Below are positions 13,601 through 21,008 of a stretch of 64,000 bases of DNA, piece by piece. The number at the start of each line of letters is the position of its first letter. Position 1 is the stretch's first letter. This stretch comes from Treponema sp. (lineage in GTDB: Bacteria > Spirochaetota > Spirochaetia > Treponematales > Treponemataceae), in the NCBI GenBank assembly GCA_017619795.1, contig JAFZRP010000123.1, forward strand, positions 1 to 64,000, given 5' to 3'. A model generated the notes under the pieces. It searched no databases, was not told the DNA's origin, and worked only from the letters and a program-made list of their open reading frames with translations. The position numbers were made by a program, and so were the translations under genes.

Positions 13601-16600
13601 GTTAAGGTAACAGACAGAGCTGGCAACGTATTTACAACAGATGCAGCAAGTGCCCTGAAAGTAAACGTAGATACACTCAATCCTACAGTTACGCTGCATC
13701 AGGTTGACGGAGCTGCCCTAACAGGAACCAAGCTTGTAACGGGAAGAGAAAATGTTATATTCTCAGTAACAGCTGCAGACGATACAGACGGTTCAGGACT
13801 TGATACTGTAAAACTTTCAAAGATAGGCGGAACAACAGTAAATCAGACAGCAAACTTTAACGAGAGCACCAGAAAATATGAGATGACAATCTCTACTGCA
13901 AACATGACAGGTATTTCCGGTACAGTAGACATAAAGGTTTCTGTAAGCGACAAAGCTGGAAACTCTACAGAAATTACAGCATTCCAGTTGCAAAAGGATG
14001 ATGTTTATCCTGAAGCAAAGGTTGGCGTAATTACGGATGCAGATAATGAAACTTCTGGAACTCAGGTAAACGGAACAATCACTGTAAGCGGAACAGCAAC
14101 TGATGACAACCAGCTTATGGCTGTTAAGCTGCAGTACCAGACATCAGCAAACGGAACAACAGGCTGGAGTGACTGGGCTGATTATACTGCAACTACACGG
14201 CAGGGTACTTTGTATAACTGGAGCTACAGCATTGATACAACAAAAGACTTTGAAACTGCTACAAATGCATTCACGGATGAAACTTACGTACGCTTCCGCG
14301 CAGTAGCAACAGACAAGGCTGGCAACATCGGTAATTCAGGTTCTACGGATCAGTTCATTGCAGATGACGATGGAGACTTTGGTGAGTATGTACGAACAGT
14401 TAATGTATCACAGAAGACAGACAGACCTGTAATAAGAATTAACAATTTCGTTCTTGGTTCAATGACTTCATCAGCACCAGTATGGTTCAATAGAAGTGAC
14501 TTGTTCGGAACAATATCTGATGATGACGGAACAATACAGTATGTAAAGATTATCGTTAAGGATGACGGTAATGCACCTACAGACGAAGAATGGACAGCTG
14601 CGGAAAACAAATATACAAACGGAAGCTGGACATATACATTTAATGGAGACGGTGAGAAACAGGTATACTTCAGCGTCAAAGATGCAAAGAATAATGTATT
14701 TACTTCTAATGCAACAAGTATGACAATTAGTACATACGGTCCTAAGATTGTTGACTCATCTACTCCAACACACAGTACGGACGAAGCCGTATTCAACAGC
14801 AGCGATATCCTCTATATAAAGGTAGATACAGACCCTGCAGCCCTTGATAAACTGTATTATTACAGTTCTGCTACACTAATGACAGCACAAGAACTTGAGG
14901 CTTTCATAGCTGCTGATGATGAAGATGAAGAAGCTTGGGAAGAGATATCGGTTAATTCTAGTGCAATAGCACAGAAGTTCGGTGGAACAGATAAATACTT
15001 GTATATTAAGTATGAAGCTTGGGATATGAATGGTATTTCTTCTGCAGAAGCAAAGCTTACTTACAAGAACAGTTCAAATCAGGATGTAACTGTTACTTCT
15101 ACAGCAACAATTCTGATGTCTTCCGATGCTGAAAGAAAAGAATACATTTCAAGCTTTGATATTAGCAGTATTAAAGCAGGAAATGCAAAGCTTGTTATCA
15201 CTATGAAAGATAATGCCGCACAAAGTACGGGTGCAAACGGTACTCAGAAGACTTACGAAATAGCTAACCTTGATAACTCGGCACCTACAATCGGATTCTC
15301 TAACTACACGTCCGGTTCACAGGTTTACGGTTCTTCTTCTGTAACGTTAAGGGGTACAACATCAGATACGAATATTGTAAAGAAGGTGGAATATAAACTT
15401 ACAAATACAAATACTGAGCCTACAACTGGCTGGGCTGAGATAACAGACCAGGAGGCAGTTACTTACACAAGTGCAATGAGTTGGCAGATTGTATTTGACG
15501 GAAATACTACGTCAACAGATACTTCAAGCTTCCATGCACCTCTTCTTAAGAATGCGTTGTTCAGTCTCTATAATGTAGCTGCCGAAGATCAGGCTGATTA
15601 TGATGAGACACAGCCTGTTTATGTATGGATTAAGGCTACAGATGAACTTGGAAACTCTTTTGTAAGCTCGGCATTCTACTTACAGGTAATTCCAAGTGCT
15701 GACCGACCAAGCATTGCCATTACTTATCCAACTGATGGAGTTAGTGTCGGAGGTTCAATCCGAATTACAGGTACAACAGAGATTCAGGATCCAAGTACAT
15801 CAGTAACAGCTGTATACATCCAGATTGATCCTTCTTATGACGAAACAGCAGGATTCAGTTCAACCTGGTTTACTGAACTTCAGGAACTTATGGGAACTGA
15901 GGTTACAAGTTATTCTATAGCAGATGTACCTGATTCTATAACCGGAATAGCTACAGGAAAGGGTATAGCTTCTCAAGGAAACTCAAAATACAACTGGTAT
16001 CTTACTGTAAACGGAAACCAAGAATTGAACAGCAAGGTAAATGGTAATAACCGAGTACTTGGAATCAGGACTTATGCAGTAAGCAGTACAGGAAAGGTTA
16101 CGGTATCATCAATAGAAACTTGTGTAATAGATCCGGATGCTCCTTTGTTTGGTCAGACAAGCGAACTCAGATTTGTTCAGTATGGAACACGTCATAATGA
16201 GGAAACAAATGAGGATGAAGAGTATGAAATAGCAAGCCGCAAATACGAAAGCGGAATCTACCTCAAGGGACAGTGGTATCTTGTAGGTTCTGTAGAAGAT
16301 GGAAGTGGTTTGAAACAAATTACTCTTAATGGTTCAAATCTTATCCACACAACTGGATCAGAAGCGACAGGATTTACCGTTCATGATGTTAGCAATGGAC
16401 AAGTTATAGAAAACAATATTGTTGCCAGTCAGGCTCCGTTCAAGAATTATGACCTTAAGATTCCTGTAGGAAATACTACGGAAGATTTGTTTGGAGATAT
16501 TTCGTATGAGATTATAGCAACTGACGCTTCTTCAAGTAATGCATCAAATGCTTTAACCTTTACAATTTTCTACGACAATAAGGCTCCAGTATTTGAAGCC

Positions 16601-19600
16601 CTGCAAGGAAATGGAAATAACCTTAATGAACAAGCCGGAGAATTGATCCAGCAGTCAAACGGTGCTTACAATGTAGCAGGAACATTTGAAGAAGTAGATT
16701 CTAACGGAAAGAATCAGAGTGGATTCAGCAGGATTGCCATGTTCTTCACAAGAACAAGAACATCCGGCGGAACAACTACATTGTATCTGCTTGACCCTAT
16801 GGTAGATGATGGTGCAGATGGTGATGCAAACTTCTATCCAATCGGTACAGTAAGTAACGGTACGGTTTCATTGAGTTCAGGTATTGAAAAGAAAGAAGGT
16901 CTCTACTGGCGTTCTGCTACGGCAACAAAGCTTACAAACGGAAAGATGCTTACTGTATCTGACAGCATTCATCCAAATGTACGTGCCGGTGGACTCTGTA
17001 TGGTAGACAGCGTAATTTACCGTATTAAGTCTATAGATACAGCAACACTTACAATGGAGCTTGAAGGAACGCTTACGGAATTTGATTCAACAGCAGCTCA
17101 AAATCCAGATCCTGTAAAGACAGTATACTTCGCACTTGCACAGATTATCGATAACCTTTCTCAGGAAAATGGTACATCTGGTGTAGCTTCAGGTACAGAT
17201 AATATGACAAACGGTGACGGTGACTTCATGGTAGAAGGTGTCAGATTATCTGGTGGTGTTTACAATTGGAATGCTGACATTGATTCTTCAAACATGTTTG
17301 ACGGAAATGTTGACATGCACTTTGTTGCCTACGATAAGGCAGGAAACTATGCTGTACAGTCATTTGCAAGAAAGATTTCTAACAATGCTCCTCGTATTGC
17401 CGGTGTAAGCTTTGGTGCAGATAATGATCTTAGCGGGACAGTTGATTCTTCAGAAATGATTAGCAACTTTAGTGGAGCATATGTAAATAAGACTCTTATT
17501 GGAGATACTACTAGTAGTGGAAAAACTTATAACGGTCAAACAGAAAAAGGTGAACGTATAACAGATTATAATCCTTATGCAGATACAGAAAATAAACTTG
17601 TAGTTAAGGGTGCCATGAAGGTAGTTCCGGAAATTGTTGGCGGTAATACTGGACTGGGTTATACATATACTTATCAGACTGCTACCGGTTCTGCAACAAC
17701 TTCTGTAGTTGATTATAATGTTGGACATTCTAATGATGGTTCTGTACGTACTGATGATCTTACAATCGACATTTCTCTTTATGACTTTATCAGTAACAGT
17801 ATAGCAGAAGGTTCACAGAGAATGCAGTTTACAATCTGGGATAAGACAGACGGTTCAATCTTGGGTGATGAAGCTTCTGGAAGTGCTAAGGCTACAATTA
17901 CTATTCCTGTAAACATTACAATAAACGATAATGAAGCTCCAACTGCTGTAGTTAATCCATTCCATTGGGCAAGCAAGGATGATAACTCAATCTATCTGAA
18001 TAAGCTTGAAAATGGTCATATTGAGCTTGAGGATGATTTACCTGCAATATTTACAGCAGGAGAAACAGGTGTAAATGACCGTGATGCTAAGGTTTCTGGT
18101 ATGATAACCTTTGAAGGAGTAGCAAAAGACAATGTAACTGTAAAGACAATTAAAGCTAAGATTCCTGGATACAATGGTGATACTGAGTTTGTAATTGCAA
18201 GTCGTGATCCTTCTGCTACAACAACACTTGGCTGGAGTTCTGGAACTGACAATAGCAATATGTACTACAAGAATGCAGAAGGTACAGTAGTAGCAAATGC
18301 TTCGTTGATTGGTAATACTGCAAAAGACTGGGTATTCGAGCTTATAAGTGATGAAAGCGATGCTGCTGGTTACAATGTAGTTACCTTCAAGCTGCACTTC
18401 AACACAGAAAAGATTATTACTTCCGCAGCTACCGATGTTGCTATACAGTTTACAGCTTACGACAAGGGTTCTCCTAGATTAGCACAACAAGGTGATGTAG
18501 ATGATGATGACGACGGTATAGTTTACGATTCAGAAAAATCATCTACACCAGGAACTGTTTCTACAGCTACAGGTGCACTTACTGGTTGCTATAAAGTAGA
18601 TGTTGTACCGTATATTGCTAAGGTTTATACACAACTTGCAAAACTTAAGAAAAACAACTGGTCTGTTTATAACAGAACTGCATTAGGACACTATTCTGTA
18701 GTAAGTGATGAGACAATTTACCTTTATGGATTTAATCTTGGAAATAATTACGAAGGTGAAAATAGTACACATCCATACAGACCTCATTATGGTGCAACGG
18801 AACTTGCAGCTCCTGTGAATGGAAGTGTAAGTGAAATTGAAGTTGATGGTGAAACTGTTACACCGCCATATTCTTATGGAGATAATTATGCTTCATACTC
18901 TGTTGTGACTTTCCCTGTGAATAATGTTACAGCTTCTGGAGCAATTGCTATTACCGTAAATGGAATTTCTTCGTTGAATAACAGTAATGTGGATGATGCA
19001 AAGGGAGCTTACAGTGGAACTACCACAAGTGTAACTGGCGACAAAGATGTTTATGGCAACTACTACAATCGCCAACCAAATGGTGATAATAATAATTTGT
19101 TGACAGATGATGTTATACTTGATGTTTGGACGATTAATCCTCAGGCAGCTAAACCTAACAGTGGACCTTTGTCACAACCAGTCATGGCAATTAACCCTAA
19201 GAATAAACAGGTAGGATTTGCCTTTGCAAATGGTCCATTGCGTTTTAGTATGGGAAGTAAAGATAAATCTTATGATTTCTGGGAGCATGGTCTTGATTTC
19301 TGGACAAGTATAGGTTTTACTTATGATTCAAATGGAAACTCATTTGGAACTGCAGCAGGTGGTGATATAAATGCTACTAAAGCAGATTCTTTTGGATTTT
19401 TCTCAAGCAGATGGAGTGGTAAGGGTTATACGGGAAGTACTAATGGTCATAATAACGGAACTGGACAGTTAAGACTTGAACTTATAGGTCAGGCAGAATC
19501 TACTGACGGTAGTAACTTTAATGGTGACAATGTTAATAAGGAAAGAATAAAATCTCCTTCAATTGCTACAACTGTTAATAGCGCAGATGCTACAGATACA

Positions 19601-20962
19601 ACAGTCTATCTTGCATACTATGATGAGATAAATAATGAAATTCGCTTTAAGTGGGGTATTATTTCAGATAGTACTAACATTGTTCGAAAAGGTCGAATAT
19701 ATTACGCAGGGCAAGATTCATATTATAATAGCATAGGTGACAAAACTAGTAGTTGGGAAACAGGTCTTTTTGCTGATTATTATGGTCCAGAAAATAGCGA
19801 TGGTTCAGATAATAGCACGAAAGATACCACAACAAAAACAGTATCTCTTACTAAGTCAAAGGAAGTAAAAAGCTTGCCATATACACTTGAATATGTTTCT
19901 TTAATTGCAGGTCAAACAACAAATAAGAAAACATTTGTACCAGGAGCTTCAGGAACAAAATATACCGCAAATACTGCTGTTATGACTCGTGATAATAAGC
20001 CTGTACATGCAGGTCAGTATGTAAGTATTGCAGCACGCTATCAGGCGGGAGATACATACGTAATTGGTACAGAAGAAAAACCGGTTATTGACGAAGCAAC
20101 AGGAGAGCAGCTTATAGATGAAGAAACAGGAGAGCCGGTAACCGAAACTGTTTCGATAAACTTTACAGACGACCTTGTTGTGGCTGTATGGTATGATGCA
20201 TACAATAATCAGATGCTCTATTCATACAATACGGCACCGCAGAAAATTAAAGCTCCAACATATAAGGGTAATAATTATTATAGAAATAATAATGGTACAA
20301 TTACTGGAATTGATTCTTTCTCACAAAGTGCAACTGGTTGGTCTACTCCTGTAGCAGTCTTTGGAGAAGGTAACGGTATTGGTGAATATTGCAAAGTTGT
20401 TATCGATGCAAATGGTAAAGTTCATATTGCCTGCTACGATAATGGTAATGCAGATGTTTGGTATGCATATTTAAACGATTTTACTAACCCTGCGGGTGCA
20501 AAAACTTGTATTGTAGATTCTTATGGTATTGTCGGTACTGAATTAAGCCTCGATGTTGCATTGAAAGATGGAAATCCTGTTCCATATATCAGCTACTATG
20601 GAAGCAGTTGTGCAAGACCAAAAGTTGCATATTGGGCTGGCGCGGAATCAATTACAGAAATAACAAATATCAGTGGTGCAGACGAAGAGGTATTCTCACA
20701 GCTTTGGGAATCAAGTGTTATTCCAAGTAATAGCAAGATAGCTCTTGATCATATTAATGTAGGTGTATGGAAAGATAATTCTGGAAATCTTACATATTCT
20801 ACTAAAAACGGGAAGGCTCCAGGTGCTGGAGGAACTATAGGTTCTTCTTCTGCAGGAACTGGCAATGGTATGATTTACGGTAACGGTTCAAAGAACCCAA
20901 TTCTTGGTTATGCTATAACTAAATCTGCTGCTGGTTACATCGAAACCGCTCAAATGAAGTAA
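2..20962 (+). CDS. Giant Ig-like repeat protein, 5' end outside window
   Basis: The frame is open from the first bases of the window, so the ATG at 17 is probably internal and the N-terminus lies upstream; about 6,986 residues are visible. Up to about nucleotide 14400 the protein is a chain of roughly forty modules of 60-130 residues. Each opens with a linker like D-x-T-A-P-x-I and contains F-x-L-S-G-T-A-x-D, then a short aromatic strand, and ends A-x-D-x-A-G-N or a variant. This is the pattern of bacterial Ig-like domains of surface or secreted proteins. Modules are strongly Thr/Ser-rich and cysteine-poor. From about 14400 the sequence becomes less repetitive, and the last ~700 residues look propeller-like. 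No transmembrane anchor or sorting motif is visible at the C-terminus (ends ETAQMK). Function is probably adhesive or structural at the cell surface; this is inference. Two hairpins follow the stop. Confidence 0.85.
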   Translation, partial: TTQGQMTLEVRATDKLGNTYTTPVTTFYYDYADPVIVETDEVARYVNGTFTLTGTAYDSYKLNYIEVKDTTDGNKVYRSDSATNTQITYIGDIDDAVSAATATTWTLAFTSDDWTGFSEGNHVFKITAYDVSGRSAEAPNKNIWIDKHEPIVTSTVVPTTQQTQGSSYRFSGTAQDYNKNAGAQNSTKLDSGIKNIEIQITNKDVAAVNSTTATATATGWIEATGQEDWSAVVAYDDYNVFSSEGEKVLHVRATDESGLVSTVVTKNFVYDKALPTLAVSTYTPVGGSALAISTSEEEPLFNVNGNFSLSGTSSDSNGVKDIKIYQKIGTGDEVLLQTLSGNQTASWSITGLPKSATSTSTTLTGDDLASGTYTYRIVVTDNAGVTGIPEATAKTATKTVKARIDKTAPTISIEKPTTDTSNVDENSINVVSFRFSGSAADTGDGATGVEKIWYKIIKQDDTTSVTTAPTSDTTVDATWTALGFERANGDTNWDFSQPINEGNSATETGNIYEGSWKLIVYAVDEAGNVGNVSYDNDDNPISAVRLFDVDLAAPSIETTLDGNTLEDSKIQTKTAAYTFSYKVTETHGYAAGNPALTVKRDDELLTLTTDYTLSTSNGWTTVTINNEAGKDLPADGLYEYEIKAKDKVGKETIVRRIIRLDTTPPELNLISPDLSAWQNVSSVTISGTAEDKSGTLAVWYSYGAASMPDVPTSDTKNDSSWAAWTNKATGTTSWTIENLSGVEGPNGKNLYIAAVDTNGKVTTGTQIISKVVKVDVNDPAITNTKIDNNNVEEINYRNANFVLSGKASDTSSGIKHIEIKQDGTRLGDLLIPSTSNTLSYDWNCTVNTSSLPQRSHTYTITVTDNANKIHTETITVLFDKTAPVIAVTNPATDTTKTGTKSINETSYKFDGTIGNESAQTAGIDNVWYKITNSADTPTIPATADRLNAEIWKSNSYGWKKADAGNTLWNAEQAFKAKGASEDGIEEGDWYIHVYAIDKVGNTSEPDTRAFTVDMTEPAISATINATNNDNCKFVNETYYFKEAISGTISWSDTFGMDANTPVTVKVGNADKTTATTFTVSEENGVYTGTWSIPASAFTSGATQALVFIAKDKVGRTGRTTPESFNVYYDSTGPVIGINSPNEGESKTDSEIEASGTVSEAGVGLAKIQYTTVTSTTPAESDWHDITVASGSTTWNQNLSFDGEGAEILRVRAWDKLGNNSTIVTRNFYFDSSDPSLSVTSLSNNDYKNTNFTLSGTAWDINAIASIEVKDDGKTGLWTYDFTDEEKATAKSDTSKVTWNFDFVTGSSNSNPTNLLSEGLHTFIITLEDIAERKTQQTITFTVDTVAPSVGTIPTPSTTETQSSTYNFIGTASDATTMVDRVYITFVDPTGKNPIDNPSAAGYNATDDYAYDSRIYKADGSTTWAYKLTFATEGAFGASGEKNVWVRAKDRAGNWSGWINKQFEYDTRSPNVSVTKIALKKADNTYDDVDDAETATNNMQKNKIFKLFGTIDDDWDFVTNPISITQTFTPPAKEDGSQDPSVDTTISTSDISVTGSGNARTWSIEGLPRNASGATELATGTYVYEITVTDISKDKDNNGKTGTTKITVTVDINGPIVSITTPNGNKNEADAIPGDSYAFRGTANDVGISGLASYSYAFVKTEGEPAASSNEWVTKTAEDGSWNIPKELITGQTPNGTGEAMKLCEGQWYLYVKAVDKSGNQSTETKHVSFWVDRSAPSITQDAITKINTKGSFTLSGTASDSYGLATGTNAITITNGTSTWNVSVDSSNNKWTKTFTVGNGNEVQDGDYTFTITAKDLVNKETSVTRQVLVDTTAPAITVNSFSGYTSDKNLSFSGSVEDANFDSGSVKLYRQGTTDPVATKNLTSAGEWTFSARNLDDGIYTIVVYAKDKVNNETTVNTASNTTYNYNITVDNTKPTTTLTKASGTLYKADGEVASEITDSEDKYYAKGAYSISGAITETNFSTVTLTTKKNGIEVTSPSFTSDKNWSFNGISTESESDHSKDGVYEYTLTITDLAGNENEYTVTVVYDTTAPTANVTTPNDDLSGANSISGSTYNFAGVATDVTAGILVERYLITQESYNPAAILTNGRTGTGWTTVMSDNGTWASPTQTLKTGTDAENLGENELCEGQWNVYIYAKDILGYETTATRSVWIDQSAPAITNIASVPKATNANVTIKADVSDANGIQSIVLKDNLDPTVSGQTGVANVTRTVAQLAAGYEYDVSTLNDGTHTFTIETKDNAGKIATKDIVVVVDKTPPVPVSENDESATAVALVVPQADDTKGSSYTFAGSSFDATSGIEKIEVTISATITDTETNQTVVKTKTVEAKGTTNWSAKINYYETTADAQGKKWTDIFGTQAAPIQGPKVVTVTATDKAGNTATTAETEFVFDTKDPTITVNDISQFMSQSGLTLSGTIEDTYHLGSLRLIEKKDGTVTAASNIDVNNDEVVDGYLVTSTDVTSYNFSVHVPLGNETTLTDGDYTYEFVVADSVGHTTTSKTLTTTVDTTAPTISVTTPVADSGDNAKKGVNAIAETNFRFTGTSNDAHGVAAVWYKIGTTEPDAADVPSPTSETLDLRATLTDSTWTGKGFTKVNSTDNWNAFQSFGSEGIAEGLGWKIYAYAVDNAGNVSSAAIREFDVDMSAPSLTAGVDDSGNNCIEKNTIFYFNSDNLTGILSYSDTLAMAASDKNPITIKVGNTTVSNPELPEHSQTGTIEGNWSIPATYFTEGEVTTITFIAKDSAGKETEKKVTACKDTTGPIISITEPANGYFSTGDKNNTSQATIKASGTVSETGIGLEADNFEYSQDRTTWKNFTSYTGGSYWTQNIILTAEGETTLYLRAKDKLGNIAKDEDGNEELQVSFSFDKQIPQIAKTHGTLREYYNANANKDIILSGTAYDTNGLTKIEIIDTVSGRTDDYNGTSETYSSTNGGVSITGTIANAKDSDHAITWRKTLNANDIKDGQHTIKIIATDKAGRTNEIPESFIVDTAAPTILTGDNITTPSVNETESDKFTFKGKANDNADNVGITSGVKTVKVQYSDGTHTTAEKVIDGTTAWFDTITFNTVKDANNNSIFGTSGVKKILITAIDEAGNESAPVPKEFNYDTASPTVALESYALATNETAPYTYGSANSQTTDFDVSKVFSITGTVDDDWGIADEPYTWKNNASTSTKAVRITQQKGNGESVEISGDGFSYPTAEGKWTISGLPRDPEHPGNTLSGDSMTDNYVYTIYVADKVGKESSKNITVNVDNAAPTVTFNAPFNTNANLSKSEYITGSSYNFTGVVTEVGISGLNSYKYAFTEDPGEPDSWTTVAKTTSGAWTISSDLIEGVTPDLANGKLCEGKWFLHFKAKDNAGNESGDNCISFYVDKSAPTLTTGVTPSETCIANGTTNITYYFKTALTGTITEVSDTYTKTAPTVVYKIDGTDVTSAVTVNDNTNTWSIPSNNTAFTGSYQTLTIIAEDWVGRKTTNSYNIYKDETAPAIEITKPGEDGANNDRSPVTITVSITENGVGIQGKSTSPAIASKLEYRYKAEGGDWSAWAPTEYVSGTTYSQDLTLGSTQGEIQVQYRVEDKLGNSNAANPVTRSFYYDYQDPVITETDTVAEYKNAIFTLTGTAYDTYKLGYIEVKDTTANNKVYRSDSDTNTKIKLFTGETETNDITTAVTAESAITWKLVFTDADWIGFSEGSHKFLISAYDVSGRQSNIVTKSVWVDKSAPVIVDEDNDNDRLKVPSEEETQGVSFKFSGKARDHYQNTTKDSGVKEVYIQVVKAGTEVADITEAESATNTAWIKATGTTAWNQTIVFSEHDVFNEEGPKVLRVQAFDDAGNNSEIYSKNFVYDKASPILSVATYTPSISVEANSPKLALSQTGLKAEFNVNGNFSLSGTSSDGYGIANIVVYQQINGGTEKEIQTLSGDQVSSWNITGLPRDETTPANTTASESIASGKYTYVVTVTDLAGKTASRTVEATIDKTAPTIRIEKPTSDSSNTGENSINVVSFRFSGSAADSGTGATGVEKIWYKIIKQNDTTSTTSAPTSNTTEDSTWTGLGFKKANGDTNWDFSQAINAGTTEEETGNIYEGSWKLIVYAVDKAGNVSGSTVREFDVDMAAPAIETKLDDAVLDESMTQTKTGAYSFKYKVTETNGAPTTVLTMKKDNVALTSGTDFTKSEPDANEYVTVTVSNQADGLYEYTISSTDAVGKNSTIKRNILLDTTPPTVKVVSPDLTAWQSSANVTINGSAEDKSGTLAVWYKFGVESIGTYPTDPTQTIDNTKWSGWTKATGTTSWSIPLENITDGSQKKLFVAAVDTNGAVTTSFMVGSETVSNATVKVDLSNPELGETSIGIGTQYKKASFALGGTASDGGSGLESVVIKEGNDTIETLTSSSENVTVNGNGWTWTSSSITPSGEGTHTYTITATDNAGRKTTESRTVVYDKNLPSVTGKSVSSAIDGYKTTVGTIDWYRTTQIPVVITASDTGSGVVQVEASTNNSDWTILGSGTNEGEYTGYISCTSQGVNTVYVKVTDRAGNVFTTDAASALKVNVDTLNPTVTLHQVDGAALTGTKLVTGRENVIFSVTAADDTDGSGLDTVKLSKIGGTTVNQTANFNESTRKYEMTISTANMTGISGTVDIKVSVSDKAGNSTEITAFQLQKDDVYPEAKVGVITDADNETSGTQVNGTITVSGTATDDNQLMAVKLQYQTSANGTTGWSDWADYTATTRQGTLYNWSYSIDTTKDFETATNAFTDETYVRFRAVATDKAGNIGNSGSTDQFIADDDGDFGEYVRTVNVSQKTDRPVIRINNFVLGSMTSSAPVWFNRSDLFGTISDDDGTIQYVKIIVKDDGNAPTDEEWTAAENKYTNGSWTYTFNGDGEKQVYFSVKDAKNNVFTSNATSMTISTYGPKIVDSSTPTHSTDEAVFNSSDILYIKVDTDPAALDKLYYYSSATLMTAQELEAFIAADDEDEEAWEEISVNSSAIAQKFGGTDKYLYIKYEAWDMNGISSAEAKLTYKNSSNQDVTVTSTATILMSSDAERKEYISSFDISSIKAGNAKLVITMKDNAAQSTGANGTQKTYEIANLDNSAPTIGFSNYTSGSQVYGSSSVTLRGTTSDTNIVKKVEYKLTNTNTEPTTGWAEITDQEAVTYTSAMSWQIVFDGNTTSTDTSSFHAPLLKNALFSLYNVAAEDQADYDETQPVYVWIKATDELGNSFVSSAFYLQVIPSADRPSIAITYPTDGVSVGGSIRITGTTEIQDPSTSVTAVYIQIDPSYDETAGFSSTWFTELQELMGTEVTSYSIADVPDSITGIATGKGIASQGNSKYNWYLTVNGNQELNSKVNGNNRVLGIRTYAVSSTGKVTVSSIETCVIDPDAPLFGQTSELRFVQYGTRHNEETNEDEEYEIASRKYESGIYLKGQWYLVGSVEDGSGLKQITLNGSNLIHTTGSEATGFTVHDVSNGQVIENNIVASQAPFKNYDLKIPVGNTTEDLFGDISYEIIATDASSSNASNALTFTIFYDNKAPVFEALQGNGNNLNEQAGELIQQSNGAYNVAGTFEEVDSNGKNQSGFSRIAMFFTRTRTSGGTTTLYLLDPMVDDGADGDANFYPIGTVSNGTVSLSSGIEKKEGLYWRSATATKLTNGKMLTVSDSIHPNVRAGGLCMVDSVIYRIKSIDTATLTMELEGTLTEFDSTAAQNPDPVKTVYFALAQIIDNLSQENGTSGVASGTDNMTNGDGDFMVEGVRLSGGVYNWNADIDSSNMFDGNVDMHFVAYDKAGNYAVQSFARKISNNAPRIAGVSFGADNDLSGTVDSSEMISNFSGAYVNKTLIGDTTSSGKTYNGQTEKGERITDYNPYADTENKLVVKGAMKVVPEIVGGNTGLGYTYTYQTATGSATTSVVDYNVGHSNDGSVRTDDLTIDISLYDFISNSIAEGSQRMQFTIWDKTDGSILGDEASGSAKATITIPVNITINDNEAPTAVVNPFHWASKDDNSIYLNKLENGHIELEDDLPAIFTAGETGVNDRDAKVSGMITFEGVAKDNVTVKTIKAKIPGYNGDTEFVIASRDPSATTTLGWSSGTDNSNMYYKNAEGTVVANASLIGNTAKDWVFELISDESDAAGYNVVTFKLHFNTEKIITSAATDVAIQFTAYDKGSPRLAQQGDVDDDDDGIVYDSEKSSTPGTVSTATGALTGCYKVDVVPYIAKVYTQLAKLKKNNWSVYNRTALGHYSVVSDETIYLYGFNLGNNYEGENSTHPYRPHYGATELAAPVNGSVSEIEVDGETVTPPYSYGDNYASYSVVTFPVNNVTASGAIAITVNGISSLNNSNVDDAKGAYSGTTTSVTGDKDVYGNYYNRQPNGDNNNLLTDDVILDVWTINPQAAKPNSGPLSQPVMAINPKNKQVGFAFANGPLRFSMGSKDKSYDFWEHGLDFWTSIGFTYDSNGNSFGTAAGGDINATKADSFGFFSSRWSGKGYTGSTNGHNNGTGQLRLELIGQAESTDGSNFNGDNVNKERIKSPSIATTVNSADATDTTVYLAYYDEINNEIRFKWGIISDSTNIVRKGRIYYAGQDSYYNSIGDKTSSWETGLFADYYGPENSDGSDNSTKDTTTKTVSLTKSKEVKSLPYTLEYVSLIAGQTTNKKTFVPGASGTKYTANTAVMTRDNKPVHAGQYVSIAARYQAGDTYVIGTEEKPVIDEATGEQLIDEETGEPVTETVSINFTDDLVVAVWYDAYNNQMLYSYNTAPQKIKAPTYKGNNYYRNNNGTITGIDSFSQSATGWSTPVAVFGEGNGIGEYCKVVIDANGKVHIACYDNGNADVWYAYLNDFTNPAGAKTCIVDSYGIVGTELSLDVALKDGNPVPYISYYGSSCARPKVAYWAGAESITEITNISGADEEVFSQLWESSVIPSNSKIALDHINVGVWKDNSGNLTYSTKNGKAPGAGGTIGSSSAGTGNGMIYGNGSKNPILGYAITKSAAGYIETAQMK
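3048..5206 (+). repeat. Six-module Ig-like cassette (copy 2)
   Basis: Module order is 9 (SDTFGMDANTPVTVKVGN), 10 (ASGTVSEAGVGL), 1 (FTLSGTAWD...IEVKDDG), 2, 3 (GTIDDDWDF, GLPRNASG) and 4 (DVGISGLASYSYAF). It is about 2.16 kb long. The same order recurs at 7984 and 10165. This copy has diverged more at the amino-acid level than copies 1 and 4 have from each other. Confidence 0.7.
7984..10164 (+). repeat. Six-module Ig-like cassette (copy 3)
   Basis: Module order is 9 (YSDTLAMAAS...ITIKVGN), 10 (ASGTVSETGIGLEADNFEYS), 1 (LSGTAYDTNGLTKIEIID), 2, 3 (GTVDDDWGIADEPY, SGLPRDPEHPG) and 4 (EVGISGLNSYKYAF). It is about 2.18 kb and directly abuts copy 4. Modules 3 and 4 resemble copy 2 more than copy 4. 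Confidence 0.7.
10165..12370 (+). repeat. Six-module Ig-like cassette (copy 4)
   Basis: Module order is 9 (SDTYTKTAPTVVYKIDG), 10 (SITENGVGIQGKS), 1 (DPVITETD, GTAYDTYKLGYIEVKD), 2, 3 (NGNFSLSGTSSDGYGI) and 4 (INVVSFRFSGSAAD). It is followed by module types 5, 6 and 7 (to about 13340) in the same order as after copy 1 (1663-2640). The offset to copy 1 is about 10.74 kb. Confidence 0.72.
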
Positions 20963-20967
20963 CCCAA

Positions 20968-21000
20968 TGCACATATCGTAAATACCCCACGGTATGTGCA
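20968..21000 (+). terminator. First hairpin after the giant gene
   Basis: A 12-bp stem, TGCACATATCGT paired with ACGGTATGTGCA (one G-T pair), has a 9-base loop and begins 5 bases after the stop codon. There is no T tract of its own, so it may protect the 3' end or act together with the next hairpin. Confidence 0.5.
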
Positions 21001-21008
21001 AACAATAC

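Noticed and set aside
1..14400. CRISPR or tandem satellite DNA suggested by the regular repeats
   Set aside because: The repeats are coding, divergent at DNA level, 200-400 bp long and without constant-length spacers.
1..20962. Many opposite-strand and shifted open frames inside the giant gene (for example minus strand 8827-9360)
   Set aside because: They are low-complexity by-products of the biased codons (ACA, GCA) of the Ig-like gene, with no ribosome sites or recognisable domains.
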